DNA of 64,000 nt from Sanderia malayensis (GCA_013076295.1 RQOL01000824.1:62001-126000); one strand, 5' to 3'; positions 33,922-46,400 are shown, counted from the stretch's first letter. Notes: generated by a model from the letters alone, not told the origin. Translations and numbers: made by a program.

Positions 33922-36498
33922 CTAGCTGTTAACGTTGTTAAAATGAGTGCTGCTGTGATGTAATCAGGACTAAAGCATCTGGCATTTGATTAAAACGATA
34001 TGTTTTGAAATGAGTGCTTCAAAAAATATGGAGAACGGGTGTTTAGCGTGCTTGGAAGCCTAGATATCTATACGCTCTTTAACCGGAAATGAATTTTCAT
34101 TGGCTAACGCGATTTTTCTTAGCGACGTGGTAGCAACGGATCTGGCCATGGATCTTCACAGTGAAAAGCCTATGGAGCTGCGCCCAACTCATGTTTTAAA
34201 AGTGGGTTTTATCGCGTTATTTTGGCAAAATATTGAAAAAAATATGCTTTTCTTGCGGGTTCGTATATGATATTTCGAATTTGTCAAGTTTTTTTGTCTA
34301 TTTTTGTTTCTCGGCTGTATTTTGCGGTGTGTCAAAATGTGCCCTTATATACAAAATTTAGGCCCGTCCGCTAGTCAATTGGTCAGTTACTCAATTTTTG
34401 GGGTTATGTTTCATTTCGATTGAGCAAATGATGAATTGCAGAAAACACTAATCATAAATAATAATCATTTTGAGGAAAATGGTGCGGGTTTGTGCTGTCT
34501 TGGTTAATTTTCAAACGCCCCTTGTGGAAGCTAATGTTTTACAGACTAGGTACATCAAATCAAATCAATATGCAGTTCTGAATTGTTCTGTGTCCATATA
34601 ACAAAAGGGCCTATTCAAGACTGACTGATAGCAGTGCAGCTGGCATTAAAAACTAGCAATTTTATTCTCTAACTAAGTTTACATTTTTTGCAAGTTAGAA
34701 ACCATCCTCTTTAACTTAGACCTTCAGTTAAGCCTGAGCAATCTTCTCGAATGTGCTACTTCAATAGGGTCATTTGATCTCCAAGGTCCCTCTTACTTTT
34801 ATTAGAGGGTGTTTCAGTGATTCCATCCAGGGTGAACCTTATTAGTATACTTGGAAAAAAGTCCAAGCCAGTTGGTTGAATGTTATTTCCTGTGACTTTC
34901 ATATGTTACTCAAGCAAGTGTTTTATACATTTGAACCTTATATTATTCCATCTTTCATCCCCAATGGGATCAAGTACAAGCTGAACTGACATCAGCCCGT
35001 ATTGAATGGACCCATTTTGTAATATGGACAGCAGAACAGCTCAAAACTATTGATGTAGCAAAAGAGAATTTACTTGGAAAAATGCCATCTATTTATTTGC
35101 AAAAATTCTGAAATGGGTGAGATTATGCCATCCTACTATCAAAAAAGGTCAAAATCAATTAAAGAAAAATATAACATTTACGAATGCAATTCATATTCAT
35201 GTCTGCACTCCTCATACAAGTGAAACATAACATTTCATTTCGTACATTAGCTGCGTTTGAAAACTAACGGGTGTTTGAAAACTAACCGAGAAAGCACGAA
35301 CCCGCACTATTTATGATTAGTATTCTCTAGAATTCTCCATTTCCTCGATTGAAATGAAGTATATAACCCTAATAATTGAGTTTACTGACCAATTGACTGG
35401 CGGGCGAGCCTAAATTTGGTATGTTTTGACAAAGCTCAAAATAAAACCCAGAAGTGAAAAATGTTTGAAAAAACTTGACAAATTTGAAATATCATATACG
35501 AACCCGCAAGAAAAACATATTTTGTTCAATATTTTACCAAAATAACGCGATAAAACCCACTTTTAAAACATGAGTTAGGCGCAGCTCCATAGGCTTTTCA
35601 CTGTGAAGATCCATGGCCAGATCCGTTGCTACCACGTCGCTAAGAAAAATCGCGTTAGCCAATGAAAATTCATTTCCGGTTAAAGAGCGTATATTGATAA
35701 CAGGTCGTTTCTCTATATTTGATGTGTTTGAATGTTGTCATTTGTATTTGACATTTCTTATTGACATTTACGTTTCATAACTGGATTTTGGAATTTCAGC
35801 AGTAATAGATTTCAGCAAATTATTCTTTATCAAGAGAAGGTGTATGCTCAGTTTGAAGATCAAAGATAAAATTCAAATCTTTGTTGATGTGACTTCACAA
35901 TGAACACAAAACAATATACGAAAAACAGAGGAATAAATGTAGAAACCCCAGATTAAAAAGAAAACTAAATTAAATGCATTATCAACAATTTGAAATCTGA
36001 AATCAGGATTTTCTGGACCGGGATTACTTTCAAAAAAACAATAAAACATAATGGTGGTGTAAATGATGATACAATAGTTTTTTAAGGCCTACTATACTTC
36101 CGCACAGCTTTTCTCTTCTGCTTGCAGGCATTCATTTTTATAAACTTATCCCCACGACAAAAAAGCAACTCCTGTGCTCTTGTCGAAATAAAAATGGCCT
36201 TTTTTGGGCCTTCTCGATTCTGGCCACGAATAAAAGTTAATAACCAGCAGATAAGCCAACCAAAATATCGTTTTCTCAATGTTTCTAAAACGTCTCACTG
36301 CACTGCAGCAAAGATCACCGCCATTGATGAATTGATAATTAAAAAAACCAGCATGCGGCTAAACGGAGGAGAATTTGAGGCCACGCGCAGGCTAGAATCC
36401 GACAAACACACAAACATCTTTACAAGATTTTTTCTCGAGAAGGACTCGATTATATTCTGCTGCGCAGCCGCTTCCCTTCGTTCCGCTACGCAGCAGCA
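33922..36498. repeat. Interspersed repeat E, copy 2 (inverted relative to copy 1)
   Basis: Reverse-complement similarity to 8503-9468 runs from CTAGCTGTTAAC to CGCTACGCAGCAGC. It is interrupted by the 1.6-kb TIR element at 34073-35689. The length without that insertion is close to copy 1. Confidence 0.8.
34073..35689. mobile_element. Long-TIR element (about 440-bp arms)
   Basis: CGCTCTTTAACCGGAAATGA at the left is mirrored by TCATTTCCGGTTAAAGAGCG at the right, and similarity of the arms extends roughly 440 bp inward. The flanks show TATA on both sides. Comparison with the uninterrupted copy of repeat E near 9310 (GATATCTATACTGG) supports a 4-bp TATA duplication. No transposase frame is seen in the central 730 bp. 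Confidence 0.8.
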
Positions 36499-37218
36499 AT
36501 AAGCTTGAAAGACTCCAAGATCGTGCAGAAATTAGTGTATTTGGAAAAACCTCTTCAGGTCAATGGCCATCATTACAGTCAGAAAGACACAGAAAAGCAG
36601 CACTATTTGCATACAATTGTGTAAATGGGCTAACACTAGATATATTTAAAGATTATTTTGAAAAAATCAACCATGGAAAAAGAACCAGAGGTGATGCAAT
36701 TAACTTGAAACTTCCGAAGACAAAACTTCAGGCCTTCAGGAAGAGCGTTCAATTTCACGGAGCCTTACTCTTCAACAAATTGCCAAACGAACTAAAAATG
36801 GAAAAGTCATTATTAACTTTTAAAACCAAACTAAGAGAGCATTTTAACTGATAAATCCTGTATATATAATTATTTCAAAATTTTTAGATTTGTTACCTTG
36901 TAATTTCTTTTTTCTTTTTATTTACACAGGTCCCAGAGTGATAGCAGCTATTTAAGCTGAATCTGGTGACCTGTATAAATATATTATTATTATCGTTTCG
37001 TTCGTCTATGCTGTATGGAAAAGTGCTCTATGCCACTGGCAGAGCGATATACACAGAGGTAGACTCAGAAAAGAAACGTATCTTCGTTGTTACTCCAAGT
37101 TTCACGCATTCATGCGATCATCAGACAATTGATTTTACTACACTGGAAAAAATATTTTATATTTACTTGCTAGGGGGTTTACAATGACTATTCTCTGGGG
37201 GGTGTTAATTGTTCTTAA

Positions 37219-38025
37219 GTTACGTAAATAGTATTTGTTCTCATGTCGACACTTCGAAATTAGCTCTGATCGTCTATTCAGTAAGGCCCTGTTCACACGA
37301 CACCGTTTTCATTTGACTCCGTTTTCATTTCGATCCGTTTACGATACTGCGTTCACACGGAAACGATTGAAAACGGTGCATTCCGATCCGCTTTTGCGTT
37401 TTCAAATGAAAACGCTCTGGAAGTGGAGTGCACCGTTTTCATTTGACTCCGTTTTTAGTTTGAACTCGTGTGAACGCATGAAAACGGAGTCAAGTGAAAA
37501 CGCAACCTCTTCTCAGTGTAACAGCTTCGTTTTCGATTACTTTTGGCGCCGAAAGTAAACAATTTAGAAATATTTGATTGACTTGACAAATTGAATAAGA
37601 ATGTGTTTGTCTTAGATGTTTTGGAGTTTTTTGTTCCTGTAATGACTTTATTACATGCTTGATAGTGAGAACATATATAGTTTATTGTTGATTTTATTAC
37701 GAACTACTCACCAAGCTAAATTTAGGAAATTTTTGAACACGGAAATGGGTATGGGCTGTCAAATTTTGGCGCAAAAAGAAGATTACAAATATTTGAAACA
37801 TCGGAAATCGCAGCGAAGCGAAGTGAAGCGTAAACTTGTGAAAAGTGAAAACGGTGTCGTGTGAACAAACTGAAAAATGCACTCCGTTTTGCCTCTGAAA
37901 TCCGGAGCGAATTGAAAACGGTGTCGTGTGAACGAAGCCTATATGTGTTTTGTCGGCGTTCAGAGAATAGACGATCAGAGCTAATTTCGAAGTGTCGACA
38001 CGAGAACAAATACTATTTACGTAAC
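37219..38025. mobile_element. piggyBac-like MITE (TTAA duplication)
   Basis: A perfect terminal repeat, GTTACGTAAATAGTATTTGT, extends to about 60 bp nearly without mismatch. It is flanked by TTAA at 37215-37218 and 38026-38029. TTAA targeting is the hallmark of piggyBac-type transposition. An inner foldback (GGCCCTGTTCACACGACACC against GGTGTCGTGTGAACGAAGCC, 37285-37942) is nested inside. No transposase is seen. Confidence 0.8.
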
Positions 38026-38282
38026 TTAAAGTGCCCCTACGGCTTTTTTTTTATTGGCTAAAGTATAGAATCGAATGCGCTGATTTTGATACCGTTTATA
38101 TTTTTTGATCTGAGTTACGAGTTGAGTTACGAGAGATTGCGTTCACACTTTCGTGTCTCACTTTTAGGACTGGGTCGAGTCCACTATGACATCATAGTGG
38201 ACTCAGTGTGCTCAGTGGCGGCGGGCGTAGGTAGGCCTACATTCAGTATAATAGATAATGATGTTGTTTGCGCTGTCTTGTC

Positions 38283-39379
38283 CAGGGTTGCCATATTGGC
38301 ATATTATATGTCAAAAATTCAGCGTATTTGGCATATTTTGAAGTTGCTTTGCATATAAAATTTCTGTTTGGCATATTTCCTAAATTTGGCATATTTTTGG
38401 CATATTTCGGGTCAATTTTCAAGAACACATTTTTTCTTCTTATAACCACACGCTTGACATAAAAATCCTTCAGCAGCTCTTCAAAATCACACAAGATATA
38501 AAACAAAGCACAGTTTACACTTGTCTCTCTAGATTAACAACACGCATATTACATCAGTGCTCGAAATCCGTTTCGGATTTGTCATTCTGAGTCGTAATCA
38601 CCCTGATGCTGAGGCAGCTATATGCAATTCTGTTTGTACTAGGAAGACCTCCCTAGAGTTGGCCTTCGATGTGAGTGGGGAGTGATCTTCAACAAAAGTG
38701 GGGTGGATTTCTATTGTTTTGGCTTTCGATGTGAGTGGGACAGTGATCTTGAAGAAAAGTGGGGTGGATTTCTATTGGTTTGGCGTTTGTATGTTACACT
38801 CTTTTTTTATAAGAATATACTTTATAAGAATAATGAGGCTCAAAATTCACGATCACGATCACGTCAGGCTCACGATCTTGTGAAACTATTATTTTTAGGA
38901 GGCGTTTTTATTTTTGACTTGGTGTCCTTTTCACAGGCAATGGTTTTAAATACATTCGTCTGAATTTCGATTAATATCGGTGCTACAGGAAATAAGGACT
39001 GATTCTGTTAGCCATTGTAATAGTTGTGCATTTGGCATTGATGATAATAATAGCAGTATATTTCCATATCTGTATTTTCTGCCGAGCTAAAAATAATTTA
39101 AGAATATTCAGAGGCTCAAAATAGAAAAAAATTAAGAATATTGAGGCTCAGCAAAAAATTAAGTATTCTTATAAAACGAAAAGAGTGTAATTGCTAAAAT
39201 TATATATGCTTTATGCCAGAGATAGAAAAGAGAATAGGAAAATTTATCCTTTCATGATCTTCCCCGCAGCCATACAATGCCCCTGCGGAAGATTTTTTGA
39301 ATTTGGCATATTTTAGCCTAATTTGGCATAATTTTTACATGGGTTGGCATATTTTGAAATTTCAAATCTGGCAACCCTG
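38283..39379. mobile_element. hAT-like element with direct TTGGCATATT subterminal repeats
   Basis: The terminal repeats CAGGGTTGCCA/TGGCAACCCTG are flanked by an exact 8-bp duplication, GTCTTGTC (38275-38282, 39380-39387). TTTGGCATATT occurs about six times near the left end and three near the right, all in the same orientation. Inside, TTCGATGTGAGTGGG is repeated at about 38668 and 38727. It is non-autonomous. Confidence 0.85.
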
Positions 39380-40822
39380 GTCTTGTCTTGTCTTGTTATG
39401 TGTATTCGTGCGTGGGTATTTGTGCAATTTCGGTGATCAGAATCTAATAGAAAGTTTCCATAAATTAAGCATTCTTAGTTGGATAGTAGTTCATGACAGT
39501 AGGGATTGCAGTGCCGAGGAATGCGAAGATGGCGAGGGGATAGGTTTGATCATATCGTAGAGTAAAGCAGACCGATGATGGTGATACCGATGGAGGAGAA
39601 CCTGATGCATTTGATCCTATTTGGCTGAGAACTCTTTCGCTGAAAGCTATGAAAGAGATGTGAGCGAGAAAAGAAATGTTGAAAGAAAACTTTCTGGGCA
39701 TTTGACTGGATCTGAATTATTATCTTTCTGTTGTGTATCTGATGAAGTAAAAGTGTATCAAAATTCTATACGTAATATGATTTAGGCCATGGCCATATCC
39801 ATCCGTGTCGGTCAACCTTTGTGGTTGAAGAAACTTGAAACGATTCGATTTTCATTAGATACAGCAAGTGTAGAAAATGTGCAACACAATCCCTTATTAC
39901 TACACATGAATTTCGTTATTGCACCGAAATTGATGGTTGCATGTTGGCATTTTCTAACTGCGAAGTTTCGAATTTTGTCCGTCGTTGCGAATTGATGAAA
40001 TCTATTCATTTCCTTCCCGTTGCAGCTTCAGAGCGATCGTCCTGTTAAAGCTGAATCCTGTGAAGCTCTACAAATCTTGATTTATCCGGTGTATTTCCAC
40101 GGCATAGCAAAACACATCGATTTGGCATATTTTCTCAGTTTCACATATAAATCTAACAATTTTCAGGTCCTGTCAAATATCTGTGATCGTGTTTTTGATC
40201 CTATTGAAATCCCGTACTGTTTTAAATTGCACGGCCTACGCCCGCCGCCACTGAGCACACTGAGCAGCCACTACATGGGAAATTTGTAATTCCTCCCCAC
40301 AGCTGCAAACTCATCACAAGCCTTTCAAATTTCAATGCCATAATGTGCCGACCTGTTTCTAATCATCAAAGTCAAAAAAACAAATATCGAGTCCATAGTA
40401 TGAGAGAAAATTGACGTCAGATTTGTTGCTTCAGTACGGAAAAAAACGGGGCTGCCCTGCCACTATGATGTCATAGTGGACTCGACCCAGTCCTAAAAGT
40501 GAGACAAGGAAAATGGCGAAAATGACGAAACATCGACACTTCCACACGTTATAACTCGTGAACTACGCGTCTGATTTAAAAATAATTTTCAGATCTGAAG
40601 TCAGCGTACCGAGTTTTATTGAATTCACAAACAAAAAAAAAGCCGTAGGGGCACTTTAAGAACAATTAACACCCCCCAGAGAATAGTCATTGTAAACCCC
40701 CTAGCAAGTAAATATAAAATATTTTTTCCAGTGTAGTAAAATCAATTGTCTGATGATCGCATGAATGCGTGAAACTCGGAGTAACAACGAAGATACGTTT
40801 CTTTTCTGAGTCTACCTCTGTG

Positions 40823-40853
<31 letters not shown>

Positions 40854-40929
40854 TGTAATACCAGTACTCACTTAAGGTGAGCCAGCCCGGCTAGCCGGGC
40901 TGGCCCACCTCATATAAACAGGCCCTTAC

Positions 40930-42049
40930 TGTTCGATCAAACAGGCTTTCCATTATTCTATCAACCCGGACATAAAATGGCAAGTTTATGTCTAGAGGTC
41001 ATGAAAAAAGGAAGGTCAAGGAACATTATCAGTGACAAGAAACAACAGAAGCAACAATAGAACATATGAAATTGGAATAATATATGGCAAAATGTTGAAA
41101 AGCACACGCTTGGAATGTTGACAATTAGCTAAAGCTGAACAGAATGGGATATGAACACTTATGTAAGGAACATTTTAACACCATCAGAAAGAGCATAAAA
41201 AGATTTAAAAAAGGATATAGCACCAAGTCTGTAACGCTAATATTTTTAGAGATATCGACCGTTAAACGTCAGATACAACTATCATTGCTCAAAATTTCGT
41301 GAACAACTTGACGAAACTGTGACAGAAAAAGATGGATTCAGCTTGCGTTGTGCGAAGTAGTATATATAGCCTCCATTAGTATTTAGCCTCGTAATCAACC
41401 TAATAGGTAGATGCTTTATTGTTTTATTGGTTTAGTTGATTGAAGCGAACATGCGAACACGTTACATTTTGAACATTGAACCTAAATATACAGTCTCCTC
41501 GAAGTGAACAGACCATCGGTGCAAACAGAAACGAAGCCACCGCAAGGGCTAGGCTATTAAATCTGAAGAAAACCGATTCAATAAATCGCACATGCGTACA
41601 TGTTTTGCTGAAGTAATGACTTCTTGAGCTCACAAAAGTTTCTATCAAAAATTCTTAAGGTTGAGATGTTTACAAGCAAAGGTAAAGTATCAGCGTCAGC
41701 GAATGAAGCGAGCGAAGCGCGCCAACCAGCCAACGTAACTTGATAATAAATACTCAGGCGAGCGTAGCGAGCCAATCCATTGTACGTGGGGTCGGAAGGG
41801 GCATGAGCGTCAGCGTTGTAAAATACACGTTATAGTATTCATTTGTGTATGTTACTGGTTGGCGCACTTCGTGCGCTGACAGTTTCATGAAGTGTATCAA
41901 GAGAAACGTTTTCTAATATGGCCTTCGGTATGTTACTTTGTCCATAAGTACAAAGAGCCGCAGGATAGACCATGCCTCAAAATACTCCCGCGATGGCCAT
42001 CACAAAGTGTCGTGGCGTGACCCTAGCTCAAAAATTGTTGGAGTGATAA
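40930..42049. other. No gene seen; half of a hairpin repeat and a small inverted repeat
   Basis: Position 40967 carries one arm of the hairpin repeat found complete at 3352. About 41695-41730 (GTCAGCGAATGAAGCGAGCG...CCAACCAG) is mirrored by 41858-41882 (CTGGTTGGCGCACTTCGTGC), suggesting a small MITE. No coding exon is supported. Confidence 0.5.
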
Positions 42050-42353
42050 TTGGTAAGGTTAGTAATAATGAGTCTAACAGTAGAAAAGTGTTATAAAGTG
42101 AAGCTCTACTAATTGGATTACTGTTTTGATTGATAATATCTGCTCGCTGTCGCAAATTGACCTCGCTGCCCTCAGCCTGCTCGCCCATTCTGTCATCTGA
42201 AAATTTGCTGCAGCGCAGCTCACATGTCGCAGCACGCGAAATGGTGCTGCTCGCAACTACAGGCGAAATACAGCATACTTTCCAACCCGGGAAAGAGAAG
42301 ACTATTCCTTACTACTTGAAATGGACAAGAATGTACAAATAAACCATACTTAC

Positions 42354-42608
42354 ACCAAATAAAGCAATAATAACTTGGTAAAGGACTTCAGCTTTTTTCT
42401 GACCCTCGAAATCCTGAAAAATAGCATTCAGATTTGTTAGAGCAATAATGAATGTGAAAGAAAATAGGCCTAAGGCCATCTGCAAGAAGGCAAACCAACT
42501 TACCATATGGGTCGGGATTGAATAAATATAGTTGACAGTTCTCTTTACAAATGGTATTTTCATAATTAATTTCTTCATATTTTCTTCGAAATTATTGATA
42601 AAATCCAT
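42354..42608 (-). pseudogene. SPCS1: SPCS1-like exons, right copy, truncated
   Basis: The structure is the same as at 11216-11470: exons 42504-42608 and 42354-42413 around a 90-bp intron. Coding differences are few (for example KKLIMKIPFVKRTVNY). The second exon peptide is unchanged, which suggests constraint or a recent split. No third exon is found before the duplication boundary at 42050. Confidence 0.6.
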
Positions 42609-42732
42609 TTTCTACAAGGCTTTGAGCTTCGCACGTTAAATGAGCTCGGTTGATGATAACGAGCATCCCTCAAAATCAGTCGATACGACGTGTACGAAAA
42701 TAAAGCACCTGACTTTATTCATATCAGCAGAG

Positions 42733-42835
42733 ATGTTTTCCGATGTTTTCCATCATCAAGCAAAAATAAAAGAATGTAAATCAGCATTAATACAAGCATG
42801 TAGATCAGAATTTAACGCATTACAGCATGAAATAA
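42733..42835 (+). CDS. Putative small first exon, right copy
   Basis: The right-unit counterpart of 11600-11702 has the same 103-bp length and encodes MFSDVFHHQAKIKECKSALI then QACRSEFNALQHE. Its donor-like site reads GTATAT rather than GTATGT. It is conserved in both units and the protein is unrecognised. Confidence 0.3.
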
Positions 42836-43241
42836 GTATATAAGGGTTACCATATAGTATAATAACTAAAGAATTTAAATTATGACATTTCTTATTCTTA
42901 TTCAAGTATCTTCATAAACGTCAACAAAAGTATGAAATCAAAATCAGTTTTAGTATTAGAATCAGTATAAACACCAATATAGATATAAGAATTAATATAA
43001 AGCAGAATAACAAAAGCATTTAATTTTGCATCAGCATAAGAATCAACATAATCATCAACATAGCCAGCCACAAAATCAACCTTTCGAATAATGACAAAAT
43101 ATATGTAAATTAACATTATTATAAGCATTAAAATCAAAATATAATCAATATCACAGGTATAAAAATTAACAAAAGTAACTCATCCATCAAACACAAAACC
43201 AAGTTTGGCATCAATTTGAACAAACCAGTGTCCAAATTGAG

Positions 43242-43495
43242 TTAAAATGCAGAATTCTGAGTTGCATCTTTGGACGATGTCTCGTAGATGGGATTCTCAA
43301 ACGATGAAGTTAAAACTGGTTGTGAAGGCAGTGTCTCTTCTTCATTGCTTGTAGCCGCATCGTACCCTGGATTCCTATACGATTTAAGGCCGACACTGTT
43401 GTCTGCACCGGGATCTGCGTGCGCTTTGGTATTCGGCGATGCAACTCCAACCTTTGCCTGCCTTTTACCGATAGAGTATCGTCTGTAAACCAATC
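43242..43495 (-). CDS. Copy B last exon: cytoplasmic tail with NPGY and FENPIY
   Basis: The acceptor TTTTTTTGTTAG is followed by 84 codons. NPGY lies at 43372-43383 and FENPIY at 43284-43301. Substitutions relative to A fall mostly between the motifs, while the motifs and the NSAF C-terminus are conserved. Confidence 0.85.
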
Positions 43496-46400
43496 CTAAC
43501 AAAAAAACTCAAAGCCTGATCCATGTGTTCAGACCGATACTTCAAGTAATTGGAATTAGTGCCCGCCTATGACAGTTAGGTAATAGCCTTGAACTGGAAA
43601 GCTTGGAGACAAAAGCCAGGCTAGTTGAAGTAGACAGAAAAAAAGCTTATCAAAATTATATAGCTGCAAGGTCACTGTCATTAATGGCCAATATGTATAT
43701 GACCGATATGTTTTAGTAAATATACTAAAAATTGCTACCACAAAGGAACCGTTAATAACAGAAGCCTCTATACTAGAGACAAATATTTTTATCGACAATT
43801 TTTCAACATCAATCATTTTTTTACAAAGGGCACCTTTATACCCGATGCGTCTAGGCAACGTATAAAGTCATTGATCTCATGGGTGTCCGTTATGTGGAAG
43901 TTCCATTCTTTAAAATGCAATAGGGGACAAACTGATATAAATGCGAGATATGAAAACGAGGCTGTATAGACTAAAATTCATGGAGATGTCGTTTCTTCTT
44001 TACATACGACCTAAAATCTTGTTTTTTTTTTTCAGTTAAACTATTTCTAATCTACATTCTATGGGAAAGCAATTGCTTATATGCACTTTCACAAAAAGAA
44101 ATCCTGAAATCTACCCAGCTAGGCAGTTGGGTAGATAAAGTCTCACATTCAATCTACGTCAAAAGGTTTTTGTGTTGCATCATACAAATCAGTGTTTCAA
44201 AAACCGTTAACTTTGTATTTGATTCCAAACAACAATGAAAGAGTCCCTGGGACATCAAATTACAAGATAAACCTCAACCCGCAGTACGTTTTGTGAGGCT
44301 TATCCAACTACCCATTCCCGCGAAATAATGTTGCTCTTTTAGACAAATCCCTCTGATCATTGTGCAAGAAGAGGTTTGTCGATATTGTAAAGGAGTGCTT
44401 TTCGAGACAACATTGTTTGGAGGAGAAGGGGGTCCTTGTGTTCAAGACAACTTGCAAAAATTGTAAATATCCCAAGATGTTGTCCCATATTAGAGATGCT
44501 CGTTAGGGAAATGTGTAAGTTAAAAATGCCAAAAGAGACTAGAATGTGTTTGAAAATACCACCAATTCATGGTCACATGAATTGGTTTTCATCATATGAA
44601 TGTTTCACTCTGACACGTAAAACCAAGCAACTACTTACCAATAACTATAACCAACAAGGCGATGCCACCGAAACATGCTCCTGTCAATACCCATACTTGT
44701 ATTGTCTTCCCTTCTTGATGAGCTGTTTCCGGCTTTTTAAATTCAGAATCTGTTGTCGTTGCTTTCAAAGCTTGAGAAGTAGCTTTCTTCGTAACTTTTG
44801 GCTTAGTTACACTTTTACTGGTCGTTTTCGGTTTGGCAGAGTTGAGTGTGGCTTCAGAAGCACCAGATGTGGTGGAAGTGGCAACAGTAGTAGTGGTTAA
44901 TTCTACAAAAAAAGAAATATATCAGTCAATGGGAAGAGACTCTTCATCGAATTATAGTAATAAACTCTTCATCATTCTTAGCATTTCAATTATGTTCTAT
45001 ACTATGATAGTAATGTAAATTTAATATAGTGATATTACGCAAAATATTCAAAAGCCAATACAGGTGGGCATGCTGTATGCCGTCCTGGGCCCTTAATGTC
45101 TTGCATTGCAACAAACAAAATAGAGATGAGTGATTACCAGGTTTGAAGCAGTCGCCGTAATGTACACTCCCAGATGAGCGTGTTACAAACTTTTTGGGAC
45201 ATTTGACACAGTATTGTTGGCCTTGTTCTGTTTGATATGAATTCTTGGGACACAAACTGCAACCAGCACCATGATAATATCTCCTTCCAGCTGGGCAAAT
45301 TTCTAAATAAAATTATTTAAAGACGAAAAGCGTCAATCAGATATACGAATCAGATCCCAGCTTTATACATCTTGACTCCTATTTAAAAGTTTTATGGAAG
45401 AAAGGTTTTATTCCAATTTGAAGAGTTACAAAACGCGTTACAAAACAAAGATGTAATAGATTCGTTTCCCAGAGGACACTGATATAGATAGATAGATTTC
45501 GCAATGGAGTTGACCACTAAAACCATTAATAAAGCTTACCACATATGAATCCGTTAGAGCTTAGCGAGTAACCAGTTGGGCACATTCCAGGCAATAGATC
45601 AACATCCATCGTATCAGGCTTAACAGTGAAATTTGCATCACCAACACGCAACTGATCAGTGACGTTGTTGAACCCATAATATAGCCAATATGACAAAAAG
45701 AACAGGCCCTTTCTCGCTAGCACTATATCCTCCGAAATGGAAGACCAATCGGATGTGGCGGGCAGTAGATGATCAAGATTTTGGGTTCTTAAATCAAACG
45801 AGAGCATTGCATTGTGGGTTGAAATCCGTGTGTAATGCAGATTGCTAAGACGAGTTATTGATGTATTCATGAGTCCAGCTAAGCTGGCAGTTAAGTTCTT
45901 TTGATCCATTTGGGACAAAACTAATGGAACAGGAATGGCGGTTTCATTTTGACCTGCCTGTGAATGAATATCGAAACTCAGGGTGACAGCCATTTCTGCA
46001 ATTTTCGATTGAAGAACGTGCACTCTAGCTGGTCGGCTGTAGACAAAGCCTTGTTGATTCGAAGCCTTGCAGTAATAAAAGCCAGATTGATTGCTGCTAG
46101 TTGCATTCAACTTTAGAATATAACTATTTACCGGCAACAACGTAAGCTGTGACATGTTGCTAAACGGTGCATAGAACCATGACAAAGTTGGTGGTGGTAT
46201 TGCAGATGCGTTGCACACAAGAATGATACGAGATAATGGTGACTTTAACGTCGTCCTTACGTCATTAGGATGTGTTATGATGCTCGGTTTCTCTTGATAA
46301 ACAACGTGCACTGTCTCTGTTGTAATTTTACCAAATTTATTCGCGACTTCGCAAGTGTAGTAGCCAGCATCCGAACTTTTAATATTTTTAAGCTCAAATT

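Larger units (their letters stand above)
37000..40822. mobile_element. Compound inverted-repeat element, 3.8 kb
   Basis: An outer inverted repeat pairs about 37058-37218 with 40662-40822 (GTAGACTCAGAAAAGAAACG... and ...CTGAGTCTACC). A second pair inside joins 38168-38240 to 40215-40500 (GGGTCGAGTCCACTATGA and its complement, plus GGCGGCGGGCGTAGG). The TTAA element at 37219 and the hAT-like element at 38283 are later insertions. No coding region is recognised, including around 39700-40290. Confidence 0.65.
33811..40850. mobile_element. LINE-derived insertion with AATTG duplication, itself repeatedly interrupted
   Basis: The host MITE is broken at AATTG, which occurs on both sides (33806-33810 and 40851-40855). 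The block ends in an (ATT)n tail (40823-40850), as a LINE insertion would. A recognisable LINE C-terminus is at 36499-36842 (LERLQDRAEISVFGK...FHGALLFNKLPNELK...FKTKLREHFN-stop), followed by 3' sequence and a short ATT run at about 36980-36994. The rest consists of repeat E and a 3.8-kb compound element. Confidence 0.65.
30518..40925. mobile_element. GGGCCTGTTTACA MITE split into three pieces by nested insertions
   Basis: Pieces 30518-30595, 33556-33810 and 40851-40925 join, in order, into one copy of the complete 362-bp element at 62698-63059 (inverted). The outer flanks both show TTA (30515-30517, 40926-40928). The gaps contain two TTA-type foldback elements side by side (30596-33552) and a LINE-derived block with further insertions (33811-40850). 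The target-site evidence gives a clear order of insertion. Confidence 0.85.
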
